DNA of 64,000 nucleotides from Rhynochetos jubatus (taxonomy: Eukaryota; Chordata; Aves; Eurypygiformes; Rhynochetidae), in the NCBI GenBank assembly GCA_027574665.1, contig CM050662.1:3006501-3070500 (forward strand), given 5' to 3'. The position numbers were made by a program, and so were the translations under genes. Below are positions 33,046-45,562 of this stretch, in pieces. The notes beneath the pieces are model-generated. The model was not told where the DNA came from. It worked only from the letters and a program-made list of their open reading frames with translations, and ran no database searches. Every line of letters begins with the position of its first letter. Position 1 is the stretch's first letter.

Positions 33046-35478
33046 ATGCTCGGGGAACGGAGTTTGCCATGGCAGCTCTCGCTGCTGCTCGCAGCCCTCT
33101 CCTGTCTGCCGGCCCCCAGCGGCGCCCAGCTCCGCTATTCCGTGCCCGAGGACCGCGAGCCGGGCTCCTCGGTGGGCGACCTGGCCAAGGACCTGGGTGT
33201 GGAGGTGCGGACCCTGGTTGCCCGCAACCTGCGCTTGGTGAGCGAGGGTGGGCAGAGGCACTTCCAGGTGGACCTGGCAGCGGGTGTGCTGCTCCTCGAC
33301 GGCAGGCTGGACCGGGAGGCACTGTGTGGGCAGAGCCCGACGTGCTCCCTGCACCTCCAACTCGTCATGGAGAATCCCCTCCAGCTTCACCGCGTCGAGG
33401 TGGATGTCCTCGACGTCAATGACAACGCGCCCCAGTTCCCCAAGCCAGAGGTGGTCTTGGAGATCACTGAGGTAGCCAACCCTGGGACTCGGCTACCCCT
33501 GGAAGTAGCAGAAGACCCAGATATGGGCTCCAACTCCATCTCCACCTACGAGCTCAGTCCCAGCGAGCATTTTGCTCTGAGTATCAACGTGAGAGGAGAT
33601 GGTGTTAAAATGCCCGAGATTGTACTTGAAAAAGCACTGGATAGAGAGAAAGTGGCTGTTCATCACCTAACGCTGACAGCCCTGGATGGAGGGAATCCGG
33701 GGAAATTTGGCACTGCCAAGGTTACCATCCACGTGCTGGATGCAAATGACAACCCTCCTGTCTGCGACCCACCCATATCCAAGGTACACCTGGAGGAGAA
33801 TGTGCCAGTGGGCACTCTGGTCGCCCAGTTGAACGTCACCGACCTGGATGAAGGTCCCAACGGGGACGTGGAATATTCTTTCAAAATTAGCAATAATGCA
33901 CCTGGTAAATTCACAAAGCTGTTCTCCTTAGATCCCCAGACAGGGGAGATCAGAACCAAAGCCCCACTGGATTATGAGGAATCCAGTGCTTACGAGATTG
34001 CGGTTCGAGCCAGGGACAAGGGATCCCCAGCCATGGAAGGACACTGTCACCTGCGAGTGGAATTAATTGATATCAACGATAACAGCCCAGAGATCGTGCT
34101 GACCTCTCTCTCCAGCCCAGTGCAGGAGGACGCAACCCCAGGAACTGTGATTGCCCTCATTGGTGTGAAGGATAGCGATTCTGGTGACAACGGGCACGTC
34201 CGTCTGCAGATAGCAAAAGAGCTTCCGTTTAAACTGGTGTCATCTTTTAAAGAGCATTTTTCGCTGGTCACAAATGGCCCCCTTGATCGGGAGAAGGCCA
34301 GTGGATACAACATCACGGTGAGGGCTGTTGATTCAGGGTCCCCGCAGAGGGCCACGCAAAAAACCTTTTACCTCCGAATTGCTGACGTGAATGATAATGC
34401 ACCGAATTTCTCCAGCCCTTTCGATACAGCTCATGTTCACGAAAACTCCCTTCCTGGAACTTCTGTCTTTGCAGTGTCAGCATCTGATCCTGATGAGGGT
34501 AGCAATGCTAAGCTGTCTTACTCCATCCTGGACAATGGGATGCAGGATGTACCCATCTCAACCTACTTCCGGATAGACCAGGACAACGGCACCATCTACA
34601 CTGTGCGGGCTCTGGACTACGAGCAGGACAAGGTGTTTCAGGTGCCTGTGGAGGTAAAGGATGCCGGGTCTCCTGCACTGAGTAGCACTGCTGTGGTCCA
34701 TGTGTTCGTCCTGGATGAGAATGACAATGCCCCCACCATTGTCTACCCATCTGTCCCCAAGGGCTCTGCCTTCCACCAAACCATCCCGGCCTTGGCAGAA
34801 CCTGGCTATCTGGTCACTAAAATTGTAGCTGTTGATGCTGATAGTGGCCATAATGCTTGGCTGTCCTACCAGCTGCAGGAGACTGCTGAGGCTTTGCCCT
34901 TCCAGGTGGAACGCCGCTCTGGAGAGATAAGGGTTGCACAGGCTCTCAGGGAGTCAGAAGATCCCCACAGGCTGGTGGTTGAAGTGAGGGACAATGGGAC
35001 ACCGTCCCTCTCGGCCTCCGTGATAATAGTAATTTCTCCAGAGGAAAACAGTGTGCAGGACTTTGCCAAGTCCTTGGACCTCCCCCAGTCTTCTCCCAAG
35101 GACACCAACCTAACGCTTTACCTCATCATTTCCTTGGTGTCCATTTCCCTTGTGTCCTGTGTGATGTTTGCTGTGGTGGCTGCCCGGTGTCTCAAAGCTG
35201 GTGCTGCCAGCTGGACCTTTGCGGATTGCTGCCGAAGGACTGGCCGCAAGCCTGCCTCCCATTTCCATGGGCAGATGAAACCAGATGGCTTCATCAAGTA
35301 CCTGGACGTGGGAGGAGTGGGCTTGACCTCCCAGACCCAGAATTATACCTCTTGTTTCTCGCCCATGTCTGACCAGAGTGATTTCCTCTTTGTAAAACCT
35401 TTCAGCCATTCTAGCACTGCGGAGACCGTGGCTGCCTATGAGCAGGTGACCAGCACCTTAGCAAGTCCCTGCGATGGG
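33046..35478 (+). CDS. Protocadherin gamma C-type variable exon, unnamed (second after C5)
   Basis: This exon has 811 codons, about 935 residues with the constant tail. The signal peptide is about 1-27, then QLRYSVPEDREPG. CX5C is present (LCGQSPTC). The linkers are at about 123 (DVNDNAP), 232 (DANDNPP), 342 (DINDNSP), 447 (DVNDNAP) and 557 (DENDNAP). The helix is at about 690-713. The cytoplasmic part has a cysteine pair (DCCRR), GFIKYLDVGG and CFSPMSDQSDFLFVKP. The IKYLDVGG piece recalls gamma-C4 and the CFSP piece recalls C5, so the exon could be a displaced C4 relative; this is tentative. The donor is GGG|GTAAGA, phase 0; read-through adds 31 codons. From EC2 onwards it is much less GC-rich than the other variable exons. 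It is the variable exon closest to the constant region, separated by an intron of only 1,975 bp. Confidence 0.9.
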
Positions 35479-35574
35479 GTAAGAGATGGGTGTTTCTTAC
35501 TGTCCTGTCTGCTAAGTGCAATGGTCCATAATATCCAGGCCAGTTGGCTGGTCTCTGTGTGCTCTTCCACCTAA

Positions 35575-37453
35575 GAAGGTGGCTTCAGGGAATGTGTGTC
35601 ACCGTCACCTCCTGGGAGGTGGCAGGTGAAAGCTTTGGCTGGGCCTGATGGAGGTGGGGGAAGGGGCTGGGCAGCACTGTAAAATCAAAGACTGTGTTTG
35701 TAGAACTGGAGAGTTTCCCCTTGGCCCCGTTCGTACTCTTTTCTTTTTAAAGTGATTCTTGGCACGATCAGAAACGTGTTTTGGGTGTTTGACTTCTTGA
35801 TTCTGTTTAACCCCTTTATTCTGCATGGCATACAAACCATGATGCAGGAGGAGGTGATGTGACAGCAAAGTTTGTCGGTGTTTCTTTTGCTGTTTTTTAG
35901 AGGTGCATTGTAGGAATTTCCCATTTCTTAACTCCCAGGTGTTACTAATTGCTGATTGTGTGCTGGCAAGGGATCATTTTCCAGCTCAGTCATTTCGAGT
36001 GAGGGGCTGAATTCACTATTCAGCTCTGAATGTAGTGACATTTTTTGCGAAGATCCTGGTGACCTTATGTGCCCTTGAGCTTGCAGAAACCTAGGCAACA
36101 TCGAGCTTTGTAAACTCCAGCCACTTGTATTCAGATGTCTAAATATGGATGTAGGTGACTGTTTAGCTGTAGTTTTTGTAACTGGGGGATATAAAAAGTA
36201 TAGTAATTTTGTGTCATAAATGACTGCCCTATATTTGAAAGAGGTAATTATGACAGGAATTCAAAATATAGATTGGGAAGGGCTTATCTAGTGCAGGAGT
36301 GTGTGTCAGCGTGTGCAAAAATGTGTATCTGAAATCTGGAGGGCAAGTATTTAAACAGCTTAATTTGCATGCAGCATGGGTACCAGTGGGGCCTCTATTT
36401 TAGGGGAGTAATTTATTCTAATACATTCTTTCATGAGAATCATCAAAGCTGTGGAGAAATTAGTGAAATCACATCTACTAAATAGAAATCTAGGTCAACT
36501 GTACCCTTCTTCACTTTTCTTTAGTAATTGCATGTATAAGCAAGAATAATCCTATAAACCTGATGTTCCACTGTATGGACTATGAACTGCTTATTCCTAA
36601 GGTAACTGAGAGAAACGTGGGTCTTTCCAGGTAGCATGTTATCATTCTGAAGTTAATTAAGAAGATTACGATTTTCGGAAGTATGCGTCTTCCAGACAGA
36701 AAACAGTTCTGCTATTTACTGCTTCTCACAAAGGCGTCATTCAAACAGGAATACGCAAGCCTGCTTCATGTCCTTCCTTATTTACAAAATGTCCATTGTC
36801 TGATGGTAAAATAACACGGGTAGAAAGCGATACGGGGGCTTACTAATGAAGTTACACAGTGTGCTGCTGTATCTGAAGTTTATTGTGTCTCCTAAACAAA
36901 TAATGCTTTTTTTCTTTTGCTGTTGGAAGTTCATTCTTTGTGGACAGAAAAATATTGTAATGCTCTGAGGCCACAGCATCTAGGAAAAGTCATTCAGATA
37001 CTATGTGTGAAATCAAGATCTCAGGCAGGCCTTTTTAAGGACAGATTAGGAAGGTCTGTTATCGTTTTACCTTCTGGCGTTAAAAGCATCTTTCGCAGTA
37101 TCAATTAACTCTGCTACCCCCACGCTCCTCCAAGCTCATTACTTTGGTGCCATTGCTCCTGCTGAACTGATGCCCTTATCAGTTTATTTCATGCTTCATT
37201 TCTTTCACAGCCTGGTTTCCTGAGCTGCTTTGGAAGATTATTTGCTGAATAGTTTTTGTCATGCTTTTTATTATTCATGCTGGTCCAGAAATACTCAAGA
37301 AAGGGGGAGGGGGAGCTTTCTTTTTGTTCTAATCGATTTGCTTTACTTGGAAAGAACATGCTGATATTCCAGGCTGAAATAATCCAGGATGAGTTCGCTT
37401 TAATTTTCAAAGGCAAGAATGGAGGTATTAAAACTCTTCTATTTTCTCTGCAG
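35575..37453. other. Spacer/intron between the last variable exon and constant exon 1
   Basis: AT-rich DNA without a recognisable gene or mobile element. Its last bases form the acceptor of constant exon 1: a pyrimidine-rich TCTATTTTCTCTGCAG ending at 37453. A purine-rich run sits near 37299-37313. Confidence 0.65.
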
Positions 37454-37512
37454 CAAGCTCAACCTAACACAGACTGGCGCTTCTCTCAGACCCAGAGACC
37501 TGGAACGAGTGG
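37454..37512 (+). CDS. PCDHG: PCDHG constant exon 1
   Basis: This 59-bp exon encodes QAQPNTDWRFSQTQRPGTSG with a split last glycine codon. This is the invariant start of the gamma cytoplasmic tail, and the length is the same as in mammals. It is entered in phase 0, which matches every variable exon donor in the window. The acceptor is CTGCAG| and the donor is GG|GTAAGTG, both strong. If intron 1 is retained, a TAA follows at once (37514-37516). The exon is shared by all PCDHG transcripts; the tail binds cytoplasmic partners such as focal-adhesion kinases in mammals. Confidence 0.96.
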
Positions 37513-38108
37513 GTAAGTGCCTCTTTCTCCATATGTGTGTCCAGTGAAGGTTGCTTGCTTTTTGTGTGCCACTTTCAGTGCTGGAAAGTCCTTGACTGGC
37601 AGCTCTCAGGATGGGTGCTCCCTGTCATTGGTAGAATTGTCCAGCCAAAGAGTCAGAAATAGGGCTGCTTCTGTGTCAGCTCTGTTCAGTGGCGGTGTGA
37701 CAGCTGTTGCTTGCAGTGGTGTGTCTGGTTTTGGTGTCTACAGCTCAAGGAGGATTGTCAGGAACTGGAGGGAGCTCCAAATGAAGTTGTGAGGTGATTA
37801 AAGGACTGGAAAACATGCGTCACAGAGAAAGGCTTCTTCCCTAAAGCAGATTTTGAGCATTTAGACTAGATTAGGAGTCCAAAATCTTGATTTTTCCCCC
37901 TGGATGAAGGGGAAATCACTGTGTCAGTCCTTTACCAGCCATGGAGCCTCAAGCTCTGTGCTACTGAAGTGTATTGCCTACTCTGGCTTGAGCACCTAGT
38001 GCCAAACCACTGTAAGCCCCCAAGGCAGCCAGAAATTGCATGGATGAGACAAAGTCTGCTTTTCTCGGGCCACAGTGAGAAAGCGTTGACAAGAAAATGT
38101 TGAGCAGG

Positions 38109-38155
38109 TGTCCTTCACCTCTCCCGGTGTCCTTCACCTCTCCCAGCGTCCTTCC
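38109..38155. repeat. 19-bp tandem repeat, about 2.5 copies
   Basis: Units beginning TGTCCTTCACCTCTCCC start at 38109 and 38128, followed by a partial unit CGTCCTTCC at 38147. The two full copies differ at one position, so the duplication is fairly young. Confidence 0.8.
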
Positions 38156-41100
38156 TGGTTCATAAGCAGGGGCAGGGATCCTCTTCAGAGGGTGAACTTC
38201 CTTGAGTAACATCAGGGTAAGAACGGATTTAAACTGGGAGTTCACCTTCCTCTCTGAACACCCCAACCAGAGGTTATTGTGTATGAGGAGACCGGCTCCA
38301 TGATAATTTGCATGTGAAAAGACTATTTTCTGGGGGGCATTCCCAAGGACTCTACGCTTGGAGCATTCAGGAGTAAATTCGGAAGCTTCCTTGGCTGTCT
38401 GGGTCAGGCATCGTATCTCTGCAGAAAAGAGGAGCTCAGGCTTTGTCCTTCCTGGTGGCCATTCAGGCAGCTCCCAGGAAGTATAAATAGTGCTTCAGGG
38501 AGCATCGGGTCCTGGATTTTGGTGTCGGAACTTGCAGTTAAACATCTGCAGTAGCTGGTTGTGTCTGAGTCTTTCCCTGGGTCTGGCTTGATAATTCAGC
38601 TTAACAGAAAATTAAGAGACTGCTACAGCGAACTTGTTGCAGCGATTAAACTTTGTTGCTAGGCTCTTCTAGCTGACAAAGCTAAAATGGAGTGAGGATT
38701 TGGTGTAAAGTGGATAGAGCATTCCTACTAGAAACCAGTCATGGACTTCAAAACAAGGCTGTTGCTGGAACAGTTTTCTCAGAGGTCTGTTGAGTTCTCC
38801 ATGACAGACAATATTTTAATCAAGAAAAATCTTTCGAACCATTTATGCTCTAGTTCAAATGACAATTAACAAATCTCTGTTAATACAGAAGTGTGCCAGA
38901 GCTGCTGTAGTAGTTTTGTTGCGAGAAGCAAGCAAATGAGCCCCATCAGAGCAAGCTGTATTGCTCCCACTTCTAGCATCACGCCAGAGCTCTTCAAGGC
39001 ACAGAGCTGGTGCAGTCCAGACCTACTTAACTCAGTGACAGGGATCTTTGGTCAGGTCATGGGACAGTGATCCTCACCCCAGCCTCTGCCTGAAGCTCTT
39101 CCCAAGTTCCAGCACCTTCCATCCCAGTGCCTAAGTGGGAGCAGCAGCATGAGGAGTGGGAAGAGAGAGGGCAGGAGGAAAGGCAGCCTCAGACTCTGTT
39201 CATGGGGAGCTGAACTAACACGACATGTGGGTTCTGGTGCACAAGTCGTGATGTTACTCCTGATGATCTGTGACCTGGGTGCCCACCATAGTCCTTGAAA
39301 CAGGCACTCGCAGCTTGTGTCAGTGCTGGTTATGGCAGGGGTTCCTGTAGCGTGGGCTGCCCAGGCCGGGTTTGGAGAGGGGCTTTGCCCGAGCACAGAC
39401 CGGTACTGAAATACCTCAGTGGATTTTAGTTCCTGCTGGTTTTCCCTACTTGCTTGTGTGGAGTTTCCACATTTGCAGTGAAACAGCTCTTACCTATTTT
39501 TGCCCCGCTCCCCCCTGTTTCTTTTATCCTGTTTTAAGTTAAATGAAGTGAGATGGTTTTATTCTAAACCTGTGTTACAATACTAAAGGATGGAAGTAGA
39601 AAGTGCTATCATATGTTCAGCGCTCAGCCCTGACATCTCTGGTGATCAGACAGGCAAATCCTGGAGAGCCGTCTGCCCCTCGTTGTGCTCTTCTCATGCT
39701 CTTCCCAGCGTTTTGATACCTGGTGTGTGAATTCCCCAGGCACTGGTTAGTAGGACAGGTATTAAAGAGGGTGCAAGGGCAGCTGCCTGAGCCCTGCCTG
39801 CTGGTACTCTCTCCCATATTAGCTCACAACTGTGTCTCCTGCTGACAGGTGAACCTCTCTAGCACCTTGAGCTTTCCAAACTGCAGGACTCTGCTTGGTG
39901 CTTGGGGAACACAGGCCACCTCGTAACTGAAAAGGAAAAATGAGGGATTTGCTCTTAACTGCATTTGTCTGACCCAAATTAAATAGCGATAAAGACCAGG
40001 CAGCTTAGGCTAGTGGTTTGAATGGATCCTGCAGGCAGTCCAGCCCTGACCCTAAGGCAGAAAGCAGGCTTAAACCCACGTTGTGATTTCTCCTTTGCTG
40101 TCTTCGTGGGAGTTGGAGAAGGCACAACCCTGTCTTTTCTCAGCGTAGCCCTGCCCACGGAAACAAATACCACATGTCTCCAAGCACCTGGAACCAGGCA
40201 AAACACAGGGTAAGCTCAATAAGGGAGGAGCCGTCTCTCAATCTCATATATTCCTGCATTCAGAGCACTGTTACAGGACAATAAAGAGAATTTGTTCTTT
40301 GTTCTGAAACACAGGAGAGCTCTGGTGCATATGCTCAGGAAATCAGAGCTCAGACAATATCCTCTGAAAGTGTGGTAAGGAGTCAGACCTGAGTAGAGCA
40401 ATTTTCACTTAATCTTGTTTGGGAGAAGCAGGAGGATAGATTAATTCATTTAATTATGTTTATATTTTGTTTTCTAAAAAAAAAAAAAAAGCATCCATGC
40501 TGTCTCTGGGCAGATGTAAATGAGTACAGAATGATACCCAGCAGCAGATGCCGTTCCCAGACAAATCAGATCAGTGGCTGTAGTGGAGATTACAGTAATG
40601 GATTGTCCAAAGTGGACGTACAGTCCGTCAGCCTTGCAAGACATCCCTGTGGGATCCTCAGTGTGGGCTTTCCCTGGGGGGTGTGGCATATGGAGGGAGA
40701 GTACAGGGACTGGCACTGGTAAGAGAGACCCAGCTTTTTGCTTTTTCATGAGTTGCCAAATGAACAGAGACCGAGCTTTTGCCTTGCACCTTCTTGGTAC
40801 TTGCCAGACCCCGGTAGCTCTTTGCTTTGATTTCAGTGTGATGGTTTATTCAGGAAAACACTGGGCTCAAGTCAGGATTTCCTTCGTCGAGGACTGGGGA
40901 GGCCTCTGTGTTGCCCACAGGTGGGCATGGGAGGGTGAGACATCCCAGGCTGGGAAGAGCCGGTATGTTCTGGGCAGCTTATGTGAGGAATGAGGACAGT
41001 GTCAGGCTGTGTGGGCAGGCTAGAAGGGGATCCCAGGCAGGAGGCACCCCAGAGACTGTGGTGGGGGACTCACAAGGAGCTGGGGAGCAGCATGGGAATC

Positions 41101-42227
41101 CCTGGTCACTCCATGGGAGGAAGGAACAAAGCATGCAAAGAAGATACAGAATGCCATTTCACACCCCCTCTCTGTTTATTTTCCTCAGTCCTAAATCTCC
41201 CTTTTCAATGCTGTTGCGAGCCAGGCTCCTTCTCCCAGGCCAAACACAGGCAATAGTGATGTTTGCTTCACTTGCCCCTTAAACAGCATCACGGCTGCCC
41301 TGTCTGGCCTGGCCATTGTCCCCCTGTGCAGAGGGAGGAAGGGGAGTGCAGCAGAAGGGGTTTGGGGCTGACAGTGGAGGTACTGCAGCAGTGCCCACAG
41401 GAGACTCATGAAAGAAAAGAAGGTTTTTTTCATTCTTTGTTTTGTTTTCAGGCAAGAGCTCCAAGAGTTGAGCTTGCAGGACTAACAGCACTGGGCCTGT
41501 GTCTGGTGGGGGATGGGGAGAGGGAAAAAAAGGTGTCCCAAGAATAGTCCTTAGAGCTCTCAGGAGCTCTGTTGGAGCTCAGAGCATGCAGATACTGCCA
41601 GAGGATGGCTGCAGCTCAGGGGGCTTCTGGTGTGTGTTTGGGTTGGTCAGGAGGTCCTGCATGACAGAAGCACCCCAGCGTACCAGGACATGCTCCTGCC
41701 AAGGGGACCCCATATGCACGTGTCCGGGTGGGACATCCTGGAACACGCAGCAGCTGGGGCCAGAGGCAGAGGGAGATGTGGATGTTCATGGGCTTACGCA
41801 GCATGTGGGATAGACAGCAGGAAGACAGCTGGCCACAGACGCAGGCTTTAGCATGTCCTTCCTAAAAAAAAAATACTTGCTAAACCAGCAGCCACAGGGG
41901 TGTCTGTGGGTGTTGTAACCCCCTAGGAATTTACATGGCAAGTTTGTGTAATGTTACAGTGGACAGAGTAGCAAGTGCTGTAACACACATGCACAGATGC
42001 ACCAGTGGGGATATTTGGGGAAGTGCTGATGGATTTACCTTCTGTTCACTCTTTCACTGAAAACGTGTGCAAATGGGCACATGCTGGGCAGTGGCACTGG
42101 CCAAGCTGCAGCCTACAGCAGTCCCCTCCCTCCCCTCCAGTGCTACCCCTGGATTGCAGAGCCAGGTGCCTGTGGCTGTGACCCTTCCGTCCCTCTCATG
42201 CCCCACCATGGTTCTTCTGGCATCATT

Positions 42228-42800
42228 TCATACAATCACAGATTTGCAGAACAGTTTGTGTGGGAAGGGGCTCTTCAAAGGTCATTCAGTCCAACCCCCT
42301 GCCACGGGCAGAGACATCCTTCACTACATCGGGTTGCTCAGAGCCCTGTCCAGCCTGACCTTGAATGTTCCCAGGGATGGGGAACCTGTTCCAGTGTTTC
42401 ACCACCCCCATCATAAAATATTGCTTCCTTATATCTAGTCTGAATCTACCCTCTTGTAGTTTATAGCCATTACCCCTTGTCCTACCACTACAGGACCTGC
42501 TAAAAATTTAGACCCCATCGTGCTTATAGGCCCTCTTTAAGTACTGAAAGGCTGCAGTCAGGTCTCATGTCCCATTTTTCACTCACCAGTATCCCCAAGT
42601 CCTCCACAGGGCTGGTCCCATCCCATTCATCCCCCAGCCTGTACTGAAATTGAGGATTGCCCCAGCCCAGGTGCAGGGCCTTGCACTTGGCTTTGTTGAA
42701 CCTCATGAAATTCATGAGGGCCCACTCCTCCAGCCTGTCAAGGTCCCTGCTGTTTCCCACCACAATATCTGCCCTTGCTGCCTTCCTGTGCACCATGCAG
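42228..42800 (-). mobile_element. CR1 LINE 3' fragment, antisense
   Basis: The low-coordinate end reads TACAATCACAGATTTGCAGA with GGTCATTCAGTCCAACCCCC, a diverged CR1 3' end seen in reverse. Further on, GGCTTTGTTGAACCTCATGA and CCAGCCTGTCAAGGTCCCTG are typical antisense CR1 segments. Truncated and non-coding. It lies head-to-head with the next element. Confidence 0.85.
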
Positions 42801-42971
42801 CAAGGGTTTCCCTACGGTCCTCTTTTCCATTCCCCACTGCATCTCCAGCCTCCTGCTTTCTCTGAGTCCCTCCCTAGCATGACTGTCATCTCAAACAGCA
42901 TCCCAGGCTGTGCCCAGCGCTGAACCAGCAGCAGAACAAGCAGCTTTTGCAATTCCCAGTCACCCATGTGA

Positions 42972-43876
42972 TGATGTCTAATATCTTCATCAATGACCTG
43001 GACGAGAGGATCAAGTGCACCCTCAGTACGTTTGCAGATGACACCAAGTTGTGTGGGAGTGTTGATCTGCCTGAGGGCATGAAGGCTTTACAGAGGGATC
43101 TAGACAGGCTGGATCAATGACCCGAGACCACTATATGGTGTTCAACAGGCCAAGTGCCGGGTCCTGCACCTGGGCCACAACACCCCTCTGCGATGCTACA
43201 GGCTTGGGGACGAGTGGCTGGGAAGCTGCCCTGCAGAAAAGAACCTGGGAGTGTTGATCAACAGTGGCTGAATATGAGCCAGTGTGTGCCCAGGTGTCCA
43301 AGAAGGCCAACGGCATCCTGGCCTGCATCAGGAACAGTGTGGCCAGCAGGACCAGGGCAGTGACTGTCCCCCTGTACTGGGCACTGTTGAGGCTGCACCT
43401 CGAATCCTGGGGTCAGTTTTGGGCCCCCTGCTGCAAGAAAGACACTGAGGGGCTGGAGCATGTCCAGGGAAGGGAAGGGAGCTGGCGAAAGGGCTGGAGC
43501 ACAATTCCTGTGAAGAGCGGCTGAGGGAGCTGGGGTGTTCAGCCTGGAGAAGAGGAGGCTGAGGGGAGACCTTATCACTCTCTACAACCACCTAAAAGGA
43601 GGGTGCAGAGAGGTGGAAGTTGGTCTCTTCTTCCAAGTGACAAGTGATGGGAACCACCCCAGAGAAGGTTTAGATTGGATATTAGTGAAAGTTTCTTCAC
43701 TGAAAGGGTTGTCAGGCTTTGGAATGGGCTGCCCAGGGAGGTGGTGGAGTCACCATCTGTGGACGAGGTGCGTAGGGGCATGATTTAGTGGTGAACTTGG
43801 CAGTGTTGTTAGGTTAACAGTTGGACTTACTGATTTAAGGGTCTTTTCCAAACTAAAATATTCTATGGTTCTACGG
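42972..43876 (+). mobile_element. CR1 LINE 3' fragment, sense
   Basis: This fragment begins with the coding remnant ATCTTCATCAATGACCTGGA and continues through GATGACACCAAGTTGTG and CTTGGGGACGAGTGGCTGG. It ends after TTCAGCCTGGAGAAGAGGAG, GGGCTGCCCAGGGAGGTGGT and ATTCTATGGTTCTACGG. The frame is interrupted. Its 5' end faces the 5' end of the preceding antisense copy about 170 bp away. Confidence 0.88.
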
Positions 43877-45089
43877 TAGGCCATTACAAGGAAGGTAGTG
43901 GGCCACACATGACTGATAACTGAGCCATTCCCTAGCAGGACACACCAATGAGGGTCTTTCTTTGTTGATTTTCATGCAGCTAGTAGAAGACTTGTGTATC
44001 ATAAGCTTCCACTGGAACATCAGATCTGGTTGAAACCATTCAACAGCTCCCAGAAGCTGGGGGTAATTGAATGAGTGGATGGGCAATGTGGGGGAAACAG
44101 GGTGAAGAAGAGAAAAGGAGGCAGTTGTCAGGACAGTGTCACCTGGAAAACATGCAGGTAGTGGGATGCTCACTGCAGCTGGTATCACCACGGCTCAAGG
44201 AAGGCTAGGAGCCCTGGGAGCACCTGCTGGCACTGTTGGGCTGCCCAGGCTTCCCACCCTCAGCCATTTATTGACAGGGGCAAGAGGCATTGTAGAAATA
44301 ACTGCCATCCTGGGAAGTTTAGGAAATACTTGTAATTGTCAGGTTTCCATCCCAAATGCACTCAAGGGTTGAAGCCAGCTGTTGTATTTGCTTTGCCAGA
44401 TGAGGTTCCATGTGTTGCATGTGAATCATAAGAGGTGCAACAGGCTTGAGCTAAAATTACCACTTCTTCCAACTGTTTTGCACCTGTCTGACTGTTCAGA
44501 TGCTTGAGTATTGAGTGATTTGTCCACGGCTCCTGGAGCATGAGGATCGTGTAGCTGCTCTCAGCTGCCATCCCGGGCCTCAGGAAGGTGTGAGTGGAGT
44601 CCAACAGCCTGAAAAATCACAGCACACTCTGGAAATCCCTTTGGGGTCATTGCTTTGCAGGAAGAGCTGGAATCTAAGTGACACAGCACTCTCCTATGAT
44701 TGAGAGCCACGGTGCTTTAATGTGGGCTGTGAGCCCCTGAGTAAAGGAGGAGTTGTGTTGGTAAAGGAGCTGTGCTCTGAAGGAAAGGATTCCCCCTTGC
44801 CAAAGCCTCAGTGGCTGCAGAGCTCAAATCACCAGCTTGTGACAGGTCCTGGGGAGCCTGGGAGAGAAGTTGCTATTTTGTGGAGTATTTGAGGTGGTTG
44901 TTCATGCCCAATGATACAGCCCATGCCAGCCCTCAGCCTGTTTGTGAGTCTTTTGCTCTTTGTGTGTCTTCCCTCTTTGCTTGGAGGGAACTACAGAAGC
45001 TGACAAGGGCCAGATGGTTGTGTCTGCCACATGTGGTGTTGCCGTGGTGGGTCTTGAAACAGGAAAGGTTGAAGATCTCTCAGAGGATC

Positions 45090-45562
45090 ATGGCTTTGAG
45101 GTGCTGGAGCGTGTCCAAAGAAGAGCAATGGAGGTGGGGAAGGGTCTGGAGCACAAGTCCTGTGAGGAGTGGCTGAGGGAACTGGGGGTGTTCAGCCTGG
45201 AGAAGAGGAGGGTGAGGGGAGACCTTAGCACTCTCTCCAGCTGCATGAAAGGAGGGTGCAGAGAGGTGGAGGTTGGTCTCTTCTCCCAAGTGACAAGTGA
45301 TGGGACAAGAGCAAACAACCTCAAGTTGTGCTAGGGGAGGTTTAGATTGGATATTAGGAACAATTTCTTCACTGAAAGGGCTGTCAGGCACTGGAACGGG
45401 CTGCCCAGGGAGGGGGCTGTGTGTCCATCCCTTCAGGTATTTAGAAGATGTGCAGATGAGGTGCTTGGGGTCATGGTTTAGTGGTGGAGTTGGCAGTGTT
45501 AGGTAAACAGTTGGACTCCATCGTAAAGGTCTTTTCCATCCTGAATTATTCTGTGATTCTGT
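45090..45562 (+). mobile_element. CR1 LINE 3' fragment, sense
   Basis: It contains GTTCAGCCTGGAGAAGAGGA, GGGCTGCCCAGGGAGG and the 3' terminal ATTATTCTGTGATTCTGTGA repeat. It is about 470 bp long and related to the 42972-43876 copy, with which it shares long stretches. No coding capacity remains. Confidence 0.88.

Noticed and set aside
33046..35478. Naming the last variable exon PCDHGC4
   Set aside because: Only a short cytoplasmic element recalls C4. The CFSP motif and position point elsewhere, so no symbol was given.
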